Source of the DNA: Rhizobium sp. Root1220
GTDB taxonomy: Bacteria > Pseudomonadota > Alphaproteobacteria > Rhizobiales > Rhizobiaceae
Direction of reading: 5' to 3'
Length of the DNA: 64,000 nt
Assembly: GCF_001426265.1 (NCBI RefSeq)
Contig: NZ_LMDG01000033.1
Location: 310,001-374,000 of the forward strand
Shown here: positions 17,564 through 24,980 of the stretch, one piece after another
Numbering within the stretch: the stretch's first letter is position 1
Layout: each line of letters starts with the position of its first letter
Program-made: the position numbers and the translations under genes
The notes under the pieces: model-generated
Told to the model about the DNA's origin: nothing
What the model saw: only the letters and a program-made list of their open reading frames with translations
Database searches by the model: none

Positions 17564-19159
17564 TTATTCGGCGATATCAACGCCGTCGAAGCGGTGAACA
17601 CCGACCGGGTCCTGCACGTAGCCGGAAACCTTGGCGCTCATCGGAACGAATTCCGTAGAGTGGTCGATCGTCGCCCACGGAGCTTCCTTCTTGAAGACGA
17701 CCTGCGCCTGTTCGTAGAGCTTGGTGCGCTCTGCGACGTCGGCTGTGGTCTTCGCCTTCTTCACCAAGGCGTCGAATTCCTTGTTGCACCACTGTGCGCG
17801 GTTGTTGCCGCCAACAGCTTCGCAGCCAAGAAGGGTGTCGAGGAAGTTGTCCGGATCGCCGTTGTCACCTGTCCAGCCAAGGATGGCGGCGCCGTCACGG
17901 TTCTTGTCCTTGGACAGCTTCAGGTATTCGGCCCATTCGTGCGTGACGATGTCGACCTTGACGCCGACCTTGGCGAGGTCAGCCTGCATCAGTTCAGCGG
18001 CGCGACGTGCATTCAGCATGTACGGACGCGAAACCGGCATCGCCCAGATCTTCATGCTGAGATCCTTGACGCCAGCCGCTTCAAGCATCTTCTTTGCTTC
18101 ATCCGGGCTGTACGGGTCGTCCTTGATGGAGTTGTCGTAGGACCACATCGTCGGCGGGATCGGGTTCTTGGCAACCTGGCCAGCGCCCTGGAAGACGGCA
18201 TCGACGATCGCCTGCTTGTTGATCGCCATGTTCAGCGCCTTGCGCACTTCAGGCTTGTCGAACGGCGCCTGCAGCGTGTTGTAGGCGAGGTAGGCAACGT
18301 TCAGGCCCGGCTGTTCCAGAACCTTCAGGTTCGAGTCGGCCTTGAGGTCCTTGACGTCGGCTGCGTTCGGATAAGGCATGATGTGGCATTCGCCGGCCTT
18401 GAGCTTCTGGGTGCGGACCGATGCGTCCGGCGTGATCGCGAAAACGAGATCGTCGATCTTTTCCTTGCCCTTGAAGTAGCTTTCGTTGGCCTTGTAGCGG
18501 ATGACGGCATCCGGCTGGTAGGCTACGAAGGTGAACGGGCCGGTGCCGAGCGGCATCTGGTTCATCTGTTCCATCTTGCCGTCGGCCTGCAGCTTGTCTG
18601 CATATTCCTTCGACAGAACCGAAGCGAAGTCCATTGCCAGGTCGGCGAGGAACGGTGCTTCCGGGCGGTTCAGGGTGAACTTGACAGTCAGGTCATCGAC
18701 CTTCTCGACGGACTTGATGAGTTCCGGGAAGCCCATGCCGGCAGCGTATTCGTAAGAAACACCTGCAACATACTTGGCCCACGGGCTGTCAGCCTTCAGC
18801 TGGCGCTCGAACGAGAAGACGATGTCATCGGCGTTGAGATCGCGGCTCGGCGTGAAGAACTCGGTCGTCTGGAACTTGACACCCGGACGGAGCTTGAAAG
18901 TGTACTGCGTGCCGTCATCCGAAACGGTCCAGCTTTCGGCAAGGCCCGGCTCGATTTCCGTCTTGCCATGCTGGAACTCGACGAGACGGCTGTAGACCGT
19001 ACGCGAGGACGCATCGAAGGTGGTGCCTGCCGTGTAGATGCCCGGATCGAAGCCTTCCGGCGATCCTTCTGAGCAATACACGAGCGTTTTCGACCAAGCC
19101 GCCGACGCCATGGCAGAAGCCAGAACGGTCGCTGCCAAGAGGACAGAGATCTTTTTCAT
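17564..19159 (-). CDS. dppA: Peptide ABC transporter substrate-binding protein, DppA-like
   Basis: Periplasmic binding protein of 531 residues, SBP family 5. A Sec signal peptide (MKKISVLLAATVLASAMASA) precedes the mature start near KTLVYCSEGSPEGFDPG, which carries the family-5 signature. The tail GYVQDPVGVHRFDGVDIAE is a close match to DppA-type dipeptide binders. It is the first gene of the dppABCDF operon. In Rhizobium leguminosarum a Dpp system also takes up delta-aminolevulinate and heme; whether this one does is unknown, though rirA lies just upstream. Confidence 0.92.
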   Translation of the reverse strand: MKKISVLLAATVLASAMASAAWSKTLVYCSEGSPEGFDPGIYTAGTTFDASSRTVYSRLVEFQHGKTEIEPGLAESWTVSDDGTQYTFKLRPGVKFQTTEFFTPSRDLNADDIVFSFERQLKADSPWAKYVAGVSYEYAAGMGFPELIKSVEKVDDLTVKFTLNRPEAPFLADLAMDFASVLSKEYADKLQADGKMEQMNQMPLGTGPFTFVAYQPDAVIRYKANESYFKGKEKIDDLVFAITPDASVRTQKLKAGECHIMPYPNAADVKDLKADSNLKVLEQPGLNVAYLAYNTLQAPFDKPEVRKALNMAINKQAIVDAVFQGAGQVAKNPIPPTMWSYDNSIKDDPYSPDEAKKMLEAAGVKDLSMKIWAMPVSRPYMLNARRAAELMQADLAKVGVKVDIVTHEWAEYLKLSKDKNRDGAAILGWTGDNGDPDNFLDTLLGCEAVGGNNRAQWCNKEFDALVKKAKTTADVAERTKLYEQAQVVFKKEAPWATIDHSTEFVPMSAKVSGYVQDPVGVHRFDGVDIAE

Positions 19160-19495
19160 GATTTCGTTTCCCAGGTTTGTTCTTTTTTACGTTTTTGAGA
19201 TCCCGGATAGGCATCCGGATCGACGGCAGATGGAACGATATTTGTCTGCTGAAATCAACGACTCCAGTGGAAAATTTTTCCAGCCGGACAACTTTAGTAA
19301 TTTTATGCCAAAAATAGGCCTTATTTGGAAATATTAGGACTGGATAAACCCGTTTTTAGTCGCATTTGGCATAATTTGGCGTCGCTGACGGCGCAGCGGC
19401 GCAATTTTCCCGTGAATTTTCATCGGCAAGGGAAGAACAAAACAACCGCAGACACGCTCTGGGTGCCCGCGGTCGTATGGAACTGGCGGCAATGG
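19160..19495. promoter_or_regulatory. AT-rich dpp promoter region with two palindromes
   Basis: This 336-base gap holds no gene. It is much richer in A+T than its flanks and should carry the dppA promoter (minus strand) and the end of the rirA transcript. Two palindromes stand out: TGGAAAATTTTTCCA (19268-19282, 7-bp arms around one base) and the imperfect CCAAAAATAGGCCTTATTTGG (19308-19328), with a further TTTGGCATAATTTGGC at about 19363-19380. These are candidate operators for the dpp operon. I cannot name the factor, and neither palindrome matches the Irr box. Confidence 0.45.
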
Positions 19496-19981
19496 TCAGG
19501 CGGCGGGGACAGCAGCGGGCACCTGCCTGCGGTATGGCTGCTCACCAGTCAGGCCGAGCAGGAAGTTGATCTGCGGGCGCGCCTTTACCAGATCGTCGAT
19601 CGAGTACTGCGCGAGGACTTCGAAGAAGGCGTTCAGGGCCTTGCGAAGCGCCGAGTTCAAACCGCAGCTGTCAACCAGCGGGCATTCCACCATGCCGTCA
19701 TCTTCGAAACACTCGGCCATGGCGAAACTGTCTTCAGTTACCCGCACGATATCGAACAGGCTGATGTCCTTTGCAGGTCTGCCGAGGCGAACGCCGCCGT
19801 TGCGGCCGCGAACGGTTTCAACAAGCCCGGCCTTGTTCAAAGGCTGCAGAATCTTGAAAAGGAAAAGTTCTGAAACGCCATATGCCCTGGCAATTTCAGG
19901 GATTCGGCTCAGATGTCCGTCGTTGGCAGCGCAGTACATCAACATGCGAACCGCATAGTTGGTCTGTTTCGTCAAACGCAT
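19496..19981 (-). CDS. rirA: Iron-responsive Rrf2-family regulator RirA
   Basis: Global iron regulator of rhizobia and relatives, an Fe-S cluster-binding repressor of iron-uptake genes when iron is plentiful. The 161 residues begin MRLTKQTNYAVRMLMYCA, contain the Rrf2 winged helix (IPEIARAYGVSELFLFKILQ, GLVETVRGRNGGVRL) and three clustered cysteines for the cluster, C91, C100 and C106 (ECFEDDGMVECPLVDSC). The match to remembered RirA sequences is close over the whole length, and distinguishes it from NsrR or IscR. It is transcribed towards dppA, and a palindrome like the Irr box lies about 53 bases upstream of its ATG. Confidence 0.95.
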   Translation of the reverse strand: MRLTKQTNYAVRMLMYCAANDGHLSRIPEIARAYGVSELFLFKILQPLNKAGLVETVRGRNGGVRLGRPAKDISLFDIVRVTEDSFAMAECFEDDGMVECPLVDSCGLNSALRKALNAFFEVLAQYSIDDLVKARPQINFLLGLTGEQPYRRQVPAAVPAA

Positions 19982-20033
19982 GCCGGTCTCCAGATTCGTT
20001 CTCGTCCAAGTCGCTATATAGTGGCTTTGCTAG

Positions 20034-20051
20034 TTTTGAACAATTCCAAAA
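20034..20051. promoter_or_regulatory. Putative Irr box (iron control element) upstream of rirA
   Basis: The 18-base sequence TTTTGAACAATTCCAAAA fits the Irr-box consensus I recall, TTTAGAA-N3-TTCTAAA, with TTT, GAA, TTC and AAA conserved and only the two central T/A positions changed. It lies about 53-70 bases upstream of the rirA ATG, a sensible operator distance. Irr, the heme-responsive Fur-family regulator, and RirA are known to control each other's genes in Rhizobiaceae. The consensus is from memory. Confidence 0.55.
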
Positions 20052-20104
20052 TATGAAAATCGCAATCACGTTTGTGCGGCCCGTCGCCGCGCATGTGAAA
20101 CGAA

Positions 20105-20131
20105 AAGCGGGCTCCGATCAAGAGCCCGCTT
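20105..20131 (-). terminator. Rho-independent terminator of mmsA
   Basis: A 10-bp perfect stem (AAGCGGGCTC with GAGCCCGCTT, seven-base loop) lies 25 bases after the mmsA stop. On the minus strand the stem ends in CTTTTCG, a short T-run fitting intrinsic termination before the rirA promoter. Confidence 0.75.
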
Positions 20132-20155
20132 CATCTATTGGGTTGCTTTCCGCCC

Positions 20156-21652
20156 TTACTTCATCGTCGGCATGACGAATTCCGCACCAGCCTTGATACC
20201 GGACGGCCAGCGGGCGGTGATGGTCTTAGTCTTGGTCCAGAACTTAATCGAGTCCGTTCCGTGCTGGTTCAGATCACCAAAGCTCGAGGCTTTCCAGCCG
20301 CCGAACGAGTGGTAGGCGAGCGGAACAGGGATCGGTACATTGATGCCGATCATCCCGATGTTGATGCGAGACGCAAAGTCGCGGGCGGCGTCGCCGTCGC
20401 GCGTGTAGATCGCAACGCCGTTGCCGTATTCGTGCTTCATCGGAAGGTCGAGTGCTTCCTCGTAGTTGTTGGCGCGCACGACTGAAAGGACCGGCCCAAA
20501 GATCTCGGTCTTGTAGATATCCATCTCAGGCGTGACATGGTCGAACAGCGTGCCGCCAACGAAGTAACCGTCCTCGTAACCCTGCAGCTTGAAGCCGCGA
20601 CCGTCCACGACCAGCTTGGCGCCCTGCTCGACACCGCGATCGATAAGGCCGTTGACGCGGTTGTAGGCGTCCTTGGTGACAAGCGGACCCATGTCCGCCT
20701 TGTCATCGGTATATGGGCCGATGCGCAGCGACTCGATCTTTGGCGTCAGCTTCTCGACGAGGCGGTTTGCCGTGTCTTCGCCGACAGGAACGGCAACCGA
20801 GATCGCCATGCAGCGTTCGCCAGCAGAGCCATAGCCCGCGCCCATCAAGGCGTTGACGGCCTGATCCATGTCGGCATCCGGCATAATGATCATGTGGTTC
20901 TTGGCGCCACCGAAGCACTGCGCGCGCTTTCCGTTCATGGCGGCCGTGCCGTAAACATAGCGAGCGATCGGCGTCGAACCGACGAACGTCACGGCGCTGA
21001 TGTCGGGATCCGTCAGGATGGCGTCAACCGCAGCCTTGTCGCCATTGACGACGTTGAGAATGCCGGCAGGCAGGCCAGCTTCGATCATCAGTTCGGCAAG
21101 CCGCATCGGAACCGAAGGGTCTCGCTCGGAGGGCTTCAGGATGAATGCATTGCCGCAGGCGATCGCCGGGGCGAACATCCACATCGGGATCATCGCGGGG
21201 AAATTGAAGGGGGTGATGCCGGCGCCGATGCCGACAGCCTGGCGCATCGAATACATATCGATCGCCGGGCCAGCGCCTTCGGTGAACTCGCCCTTCTGCA
21301 GGTGCGGGATGCCGCAAACAAATTCGCAGACTTCCAGGCCACGAACGATGTCTCCCTTCGAGTCCTCGACCGTCTTGCCATGCTCCCTTGAGAGCAATTC
21401 GGCAAGCTCATCCATATGCTTGTGCAGGAGTTCGACGAACTTGAAGAAAACGCGGGCACGGCGCTGCGGGTTGGTCGCTGCCCACTTCGGCTGCGCGGCC
21501 TTGGCATTTTCAACGGCGGCATGAAGCTCGCTGGCGCTGGCGAGTGCCACGGTGGCCTGAACCTCACCCGTTGCCGGGTTGAAGACGTTGCTTGAGCGAC
21601 CGCTGGTGCCCGCGACATGCTTGCCGCCAATGAAATGACCGATCTCTGGCAT
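20156..21652 (-). CDS. mmsA: Methylmalonate-semialdehyde dehydrogenase (CoA-acylating)
   Basis: NAD- and CoA-dependent aldehyde dehydrogenase that converts methylmalonate or malonate semialdehyde to propionyl- or acetyl-CoA in valine and myo-inositol breakdown. From the ATG at 21652 (ribosome site GGAGGAGG) it is 498 residues, the standard length of MmsA; an in-frame GTG/ATG-like start at 21685 is less likely. The catalytic Cys is C281 in GSAGERCMAIS, the cofactor loop is TFVGSTPIARYVY, and ITPFNFPAMIPMWMF is typical of this family. It is divergent from the monooxygenase-LysR pair, which may include its regulator. Confidence 0.95.
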   Translation of the reverse strand: MPEIGHFIGGKHVAGTSGRSSNVFNPATGEVQATVALASASELHAAVENAKAAQPKWAATNPQRRARVFFKFVELLHKHMDELAELLSREHGKTVEDSKGDIVRGLEVCEFVCGIPHLQKGEFTEGAGPAIDMYSMRQAVGIGAGITPFNFPAMIPMWMFAPAIACGNAFILKPSERDPSVPMRLAELMIEAGLPAGILNVVNGDKAAVDAILTDPDISAVTFVGSTPIARYVYGTAAMNGKRAQCFGGAKNHMIIMPDADMDQAVNALMGAGYGSAGERCMAISVAVPVGEDTANRLVEKLTPKIESLRIGPYTDDKADMGPLVTKDAYNRVNGLIDRGVEQGAKLVVDGRGFKLQGYEDGYFVGGTLFDHVTPEMDIYKTEIFGPVLSVVRANNYEEALDLPMKHEYGNGVAIYTRDGDAARDFASRINIGMIGINVPIPVPLAYHSFGGWKASSFGDLNQHGTDSIKFWTKTKTITARWPSGIKAGAEFVMPTMK

Positions 21653-21670
21653 GGATTTGCCTCCTCCTGT

Positions 21671-21748
21671 TTGTGTGTAATTCACAATCGCACTTCAATT
21701 TGCACAGATCAATGAGCTGATGTAAGCAACAGTTGTGCGTAATTTGAA
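21671..21748. promoter_or_regulatory. Divergent mmsA/monooxygenase promoter region with inverted repeats
   Basis: Three related elements lie in the 155-base divergent gap. TTGTG-N7-CACAA at 21671-21687 is a dyad of the kind LysR proteins bind. TTCAATTTGCACA at 21694-21706 and TGTGCGTAATTTGAA at 21734-21748 form a larger inverted pair. I infer that the nearby LysR protein (22119-23000) acts here, but no experiment or consensus fixes this. Confidence 0.4.
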
Positions 21749-21807
21749 GCTCTGCGCGTCAACCGACGCTTCCGGCCCAGATGCCGCAGGCATTGAGAGG
21801 TTACTTC

Positions 21808-22122
21808 ATGAGCAGTCAACGTGTCGTCAGGATGGCGGAGCTCGAAATCGATCCCGACCAGCTCCAGCGCTATCTTGCCTTGCTGGCAGAGGAGATCGAA
21901 GCTTCGGTTGCGCTTGAGGATGGCGTTCTTTCCCTTAACGCGGTCTCCATCAAGGAGAGCCCGCACAAGATCCGCATCATCGAGGTCTACGCGGATCAGG
22001 ATGCCTACGTCACTCATCTGCAGACGCCGCATTTTCTGAAATACAAAAACGAGACCTCCGGGATGGTGACATCGCTTGTGCTGGTCGATGTCGATCCCGT
22101 CATCATGCGCGGCAAGCCATGA
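21808..22122 (+). CDS. Antibiotic-biosynthesis-monooxygenase (ABM)-domain protein
   Basis: Small cytoplasmic protein of 104 residues with the dimeric ferredoxin-like ABM fold also found in quinol monooxygenase YgiN. Visible are the strand MAELEIDPDQLQRYLALLAEE, the core RIIEVYADQDAYVTHLQTPHFLKYK and the C-terminal strand SLVLVDVDP. The ATG at 21808 has GAGAGG seven bases upstream; an in-frame ATG at 21781 is poorer. Its stop overlaps the LysR start by four bases, so the two are translationally coupled. Confidence 0.8.
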   Translation: MSSQRVVRMAELEIDPDQLQRYLALLAEEIEASVALEDGVLSLNAVSIKESPHKIRIIEVYADQDAYVTHLQTPHFLKYKNETSGMVTSLVLVDVDPVIMRGKP

Positions 22123-23000
22123 ATTGGGACGATGTCCGCGTTTTCCTTGCCATCGCCCGCACGGGGCAGATCCTCGGCGCGTCGAAAAGGCTGGGGGTCA
22201 ACCATGCCACGCTCTCGCGACGGCTCACTTCCCTGGAAGAGGCGCTGAAAACCCGTCTCTTCGTCCGCCGCACCAATGGTTGCGAGCTGACGGCGCAGGG
22301 CGAGGTCTTCCTCGCCTCGGCCGAGCGAATGGAAACAGAAATGCTTGCCGCACAGGCCAATCTCGGCCGGACCGATACGGCCATTGCCGGGACCGTTCGC
22401 ATTGGGGCGCCAGACGGCTTCGGCGTTTCATTCCTTGCGCCGCGCATGGGCAGGCTGATCGAACGCCATCCGGAACTGAAAATCCAGCTCGTTCCCGTTC
22501 CGCGATCCTTTTCCCTCTCGCAGCGCGAGGCCGATATCGCCATCACGCTCGAAAGGCCGGAACAGGGACGGCTCGTCTCATCGAAGCTCACCGACTACAC
22601 GCTCGGCCTCTATGGGTCACGCCATTATCTTGCGTCAGCAGGCATGCCCATCGACATCGAAACCTTGAAGGGGCATCCGCGCATCGGCTACGTGGAGGAC
22701 CTCATCTTTACCGCTTCCCTCAATTTTTCCGGTGAAGTGATGCGCAGCTGGAACGCCTCTTTCGAGATATCCACGGCGATCGGCCAGACAGAGGCAGTCC
22801 GTTCGGGAGCGGGCGTCGGCATCCTGCACGACTACATTGCACGCCAGCACGATGAACTGGTGCGGATTCTTCCCGAGGTTTCGATCCGGCGCGCCTACTG
22901 GACAACCTATCACGAAAGCGCCCGCGATCTCGTTCGCGTGCGCACCGTCGCCGATTTCCTGCAGGAACTGGTCAGTTGCGAGCGACAGATTTTTCTGTGA
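22119..23000 (+). CDS. LysR-family transcriptional regulator
   Basis: LysR-type regulator of 293 residues. The N-terminal helix-turn-helix MNWDDVRVFLAIARTGQILGASKRLGVNHATLSRRL is clear and is followed by the substrate-binding half (VRIGAPDGFGVSFLAPRMG, READIAITLERP, GAGVGILHDYIAR). It overlaps the ABM gene and stands divergent from mmsA, so control of mmsA by a metabolite of its pathway is plausible. The ligand is unknown. Confidence 0.9.
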   Translation: MNWDDVRVFLAIARTGQILGASKRLGVNHATLSRRLTSLEEALKTRLFVRRTNGCELTAQGEVFLASAERMETEMLAAQANLGRTDTAIAGTVRIGAPDGFGVSFLAPRMGRLIERHPELKIQLVPVPRSFSLSQREADIAITLERPEQGRLVSSKLTDYTLGLYGSRHYLASAGMPIDIETLKGHPRIGYVEDLIFTASLNFSGEVMRSWNASFEISTAIGQTEAVRSGAGVGILHDYIARQHDELVRILPEVSIRRAYWTTYHESARDLVRVRTVADFLQELVSCERQIFL

Positions 23001-23002
23001 TG

Positions 23003-23164
23003 TCAGCCGACATGCTTGGCCGGCGCATCGTTTTCGTCGGGGTTGGGATTTGGAAGTTCGTCCGGCGCGACGTCGGGATCAGGTTCCTTGATCGGGGGTT
23101 CCGGCGTCCAGCCCGGACCTGGCATCGGCGGCTGATCGGGAACAGGTTCGTTTGGAACGGACAT
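23003..23164 (-). CDS. Small proline-rich protein (53 residues)
   Basis: Read directly from the sequence: ATG at 23164 with GGAG nine bases upstream, stop at 23003-23005, two bases from the LysR stop on the other strand. The product is 53 residues with 18 prolines (MSVPNEPVPDQPPMPGPGWT then EPPIKEPDPDVAPDELPNPN), acidic overall (12 Asp/Glu against 2 Lys), no Cys and no hydrophobic helix. I do not recognise it. It could be a disordered linker-like or binding peptide. The strong start site and the clean frame favour a real gene; coding-level conservation is untested. Confidence 0.55.
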   Translation of the reverse strand: MSVPNEPVPDQPPMPGPGWTPEPPIKEPDPDVAPDELPNPNPDENDAPAKHVG

Positions 23165-23197
23165 CTCGCGTACTCCGTCTTGCGTGTATCACAGACC

Positions 23198-23635
23198 CTA
23201 TCTGTCGGGCGACAATGCTTCGGCCGCGCGAACCGGCATGCTGTCGATGATAGCAAAGAGTTCGCCGCTGTTGATCGGTTCGCTGACTTTCAGCTTCACG
23301 GTACCATCCTTTCCAACAAGGAACGCCGCAAACTCTCCGGCCTCCGGGCAACCCAGATCTCGTGCAATCGAACCCCCATCGAGATCCTGACCGCTCCCAA
23401 ACAGAACTCCGACCTCATCACCCATGATTTTCAGGAGGACGATATCGCGCTCCTGAAGCGCATCCCGATCGGCCAGCAGTTGATTTTCCTGTCGCGCGGC
23501 ACGGGCATTGCCCCGGTCGGCAAACACGATCAGCACCCGGTTCCTCCACTGGAATTGCTCCAGACTGACAAGGGCGGAGTAAGCGCTGTTCGTCTCATCA
23601 ACCTTTGTCGCACCATACAGAAGTGTTTTTGACAT
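23198..23635 (-). CDS. DUF4174-domain protein
   Basis: Protein of 145 residues containing the DUF4174 (thioredoxin-like) fold: LVSLEQFQWRNRVLIVFAD, then DALQERDIVLLKIMGDEVG and EFAAFLVGKDGTVKLKVSEPI. Members are small peroxiredoxin-like proteins of unknown function. It lacks the CxxC of active thioredoxins (its single Cys is in DLGCPEAGEF). The ATG at 23635 has AGGAG eight bases upstream. It lies 33 bases upstream of the small proline-rich gene on the same strand and could share its transcript. Confidence 0.75.
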   Translation of the reverse strand: MSKTLLYGATKVDETNSAYSALVSLEQFQWRNRVLIVFADRGNARAARQENQLLADRDALQERDIVLLKIMGDEVGVLFGSGQDLDGGSIARDLGCPEAGEFAAFLVGKDGTVKLKVSEPINSGELFAIIDSMPVRAAEALSPDR

Positions 23636-23683
23636 TCGAGTTTCTCCTACGACGTTCAACGCCCCAGGAAGGAATCGGGTTCC

Positions 23684-24148
23684 CTAACCCCGCCACGATT
23701 TCCGGAGTTGCCAACACCCCCCGACCACGAGCAGCAAAATAGAGATAACCCCAAAGCAAAGTGACACTGTTGTGGACTGATCAAGGTTGGACGGGACCTG
23801 CGAGGCGATCGCCGTTTGCGGCATCCGAGTGGAAACCAGGACATAGGCTGTTCGACAAACGGCCACCGAAGCAATGATCAACCCGGCAAGGTCGATGAAG
23901 CGGCGGTGCGACCGCATGCCGCCAAGAAAGACGGTTGCAAGACCGGAAAGATACGCCATCGGCAAAAGATAAGCGGCGGCGCCGAGCAGATAGATGTCCC
24001 TGAGGACGACATCGTCGGATGCACCCATGAAGTTGATGTTGAGTATCGGCAACACGGTCGCCGCAATGGAAAACATCGCCAGCGCACTCCGCTGCGCAAG
24101 TGCGATGGCGTCAATCCGATTTGTGCCGAGGCGATGAACGCGGCCCAT
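23684..24148 (-). CDS. Hypothetical membrane protein with four predicted helices
   Basis: Unrecognised membrane protein of 154 residues from the ATG at 24148 (GGGAG five bases upstream); the frame is open to 24211 or a TTG at 24220. Hydrophobic segments run ALAMFSIAATVLPILNI, IYLLGAAAYLLPMAYLSGLA, FIDLAGLIIASVAVC and VSLCFGVISILLLVVGG, with a basic end RKSWRG. The pattern suggests an integral inner-membrane protein. No motif points to a function. Confidence 0.65.
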   Translation of the reverse strand: MGRVHRLGTNRIDAIALAQRSALAMFSIAATVLPILNINFMGASDDVVLRDIYLLGAAAYLLPMAYLSGLATVFLGGMRSHRRFIDLAGLIIASVAVCRTAYVLVSTRMPQTAIASQVPSNLDQSTTVSLCFGVISILLLVVGGCWQLRKSWRG

Positions 24149-24359
24149 GTGTGCTCCCGATACGGCAATTCCGCCGCGCGCTCCTGGCGCCGGCTTCTTC
24201 CGGACGGACATTCGCCTCAAAGTTGCTAACGCACCATACTACCGCCGACGGTAAAACTACCCTCGCCCACGGGTCATGGACCCGGTTTCTCCAGCATGGT
24301 TAAAGAGGATTTAAAGAGTGTCGGGAGAATGCCCAAAGCCCCTGAGAGGAAGCCGGCAG

Positions 24360-24387
24360 GGCCGGGCGGGCACATGCCTGCCCGGCC
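24360..24387 (-). terminator. GC-rich hairpin after the small HTH gene
   Basis: A 12-bp stem with one G-T pair (GGCCGGGCGGGC with GCCTGCCCGGCC, loop ACAT) lies 14 bases after the stop of the HTH gene on the minus strand. There is no T-tract, so it may stabilise the transcript or work with Rho. Confidence 0.5.
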
Positions 24388-24400
24388 TTGAAATTCGCAA

Positions 24401-24637
24401 TCACATTGGAACGAATGAAGAGAGCGGTACCTGCAATGCGGCAGCAATCCGCTTAAGCTTGGCTGGATCGGCACCCTCACCGCTCTCAATTTCCTGGATT
24501 TCACCGGCGATCAAACCACAGGTGACCGCGAGATCGTCGACGCTATACCCGACAGCTTCGCGCGCCACCTTCACAGCAGCAGCCACATCGATTGCCGTTG
24601 CCTTGGATTCATCCAGATTGTTGAGCGAAATGGACAT
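24401..24637 (-). CDS. Small XRE-like helix-turn-helix protein
   Basis: Protein of 78 residues. After an N-terminal tail of about 20 residues, residues 21-78 fit a lambda-repressor-type helix-turn-helix (VKVAREAVGYSVDDLAVTCGL, IQEIESGEGADPAKLKRIAAALQVPLSSF). The ATG at 24637 has GGAG with suitable spacing. It is a lone gene and could be a minimal DNA-binding regulator; the target is unknown. Confidence 0.7.
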   Translation of the reverse strand: MSISLNNLDESKATAIDVAAAVKVAREAVGYSVDDLAVTCGLIAGEIQEIESGEGADPAKLKRIAAALQVPLSSFVPM

Positions 24638-24872
24638 TTAAGTCTCCTTCTGAAATCACTCTGAATTAGCCCCCGCGCCGGAAAATGGCACTCCGGATCA
24701 CATTTTGCAATGCGGTATGATTAATTCGTGATCGCCAGAATGCCCACCAGATAGGCTATTCCCCGGAGTCGGCTAGAAAATAACCGGCTTGATCATTGTG
24801 TTTAAAGCGAAATTTCTGGTCGGTCGAATGTGCTCAAAAACCGGTGGAATCGCCACAATTCGACCTTCAATA

Positions 24873-24980
24873 CTAACGCTTTCGCTGCCACCTGGCGCAT
24901 CTGCCGCCCAACTGCTGCCATTTTTCGGTTGAGTCGACCAACTCCATCCAGGCCCGCTTTGCACCGTAAATTTTGCTCAT
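24873..24980 (-). CDS. Candidate 35-residue basic protein, last gene of the SDR operon
   Basis: Read directly from the sequence. The ATG at 24980 overlaps the stop of the SDR-SEC-C gene as ATGA, giving a translational-coupling signal identical to the one between the two preceding genes. The product, starting MSKIYGAKRAWMELVDSTEK, is 35 residues, has several Trp, Lys and Arg, and no membrane or signal segment. I do not recognise it. A different minus-strand frame here opens from a GTG at 24964, but it has no coupling. The case rests on the overlap; a random short frame is possible. Confidence 0.4.
   Translation of the reverse strand: MSKIYGAKRAWMELVDSTEKWQQLGGRCARWQRKR

Noticed and set aside
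17594..19072. 492-residue plus-strand frame antisense to dppA
   Set aside because: The minus-strand gene is a clear binding protein with signal peptide; the plus frame is its mirror shadow.
24773..24964. 63-residue frame starting at a GTG
   Set aside because: No ribosome site or coupling, unusual Trp/Ser/Pro make-up, and it conflicts with the better-coupled 35-residue frame.
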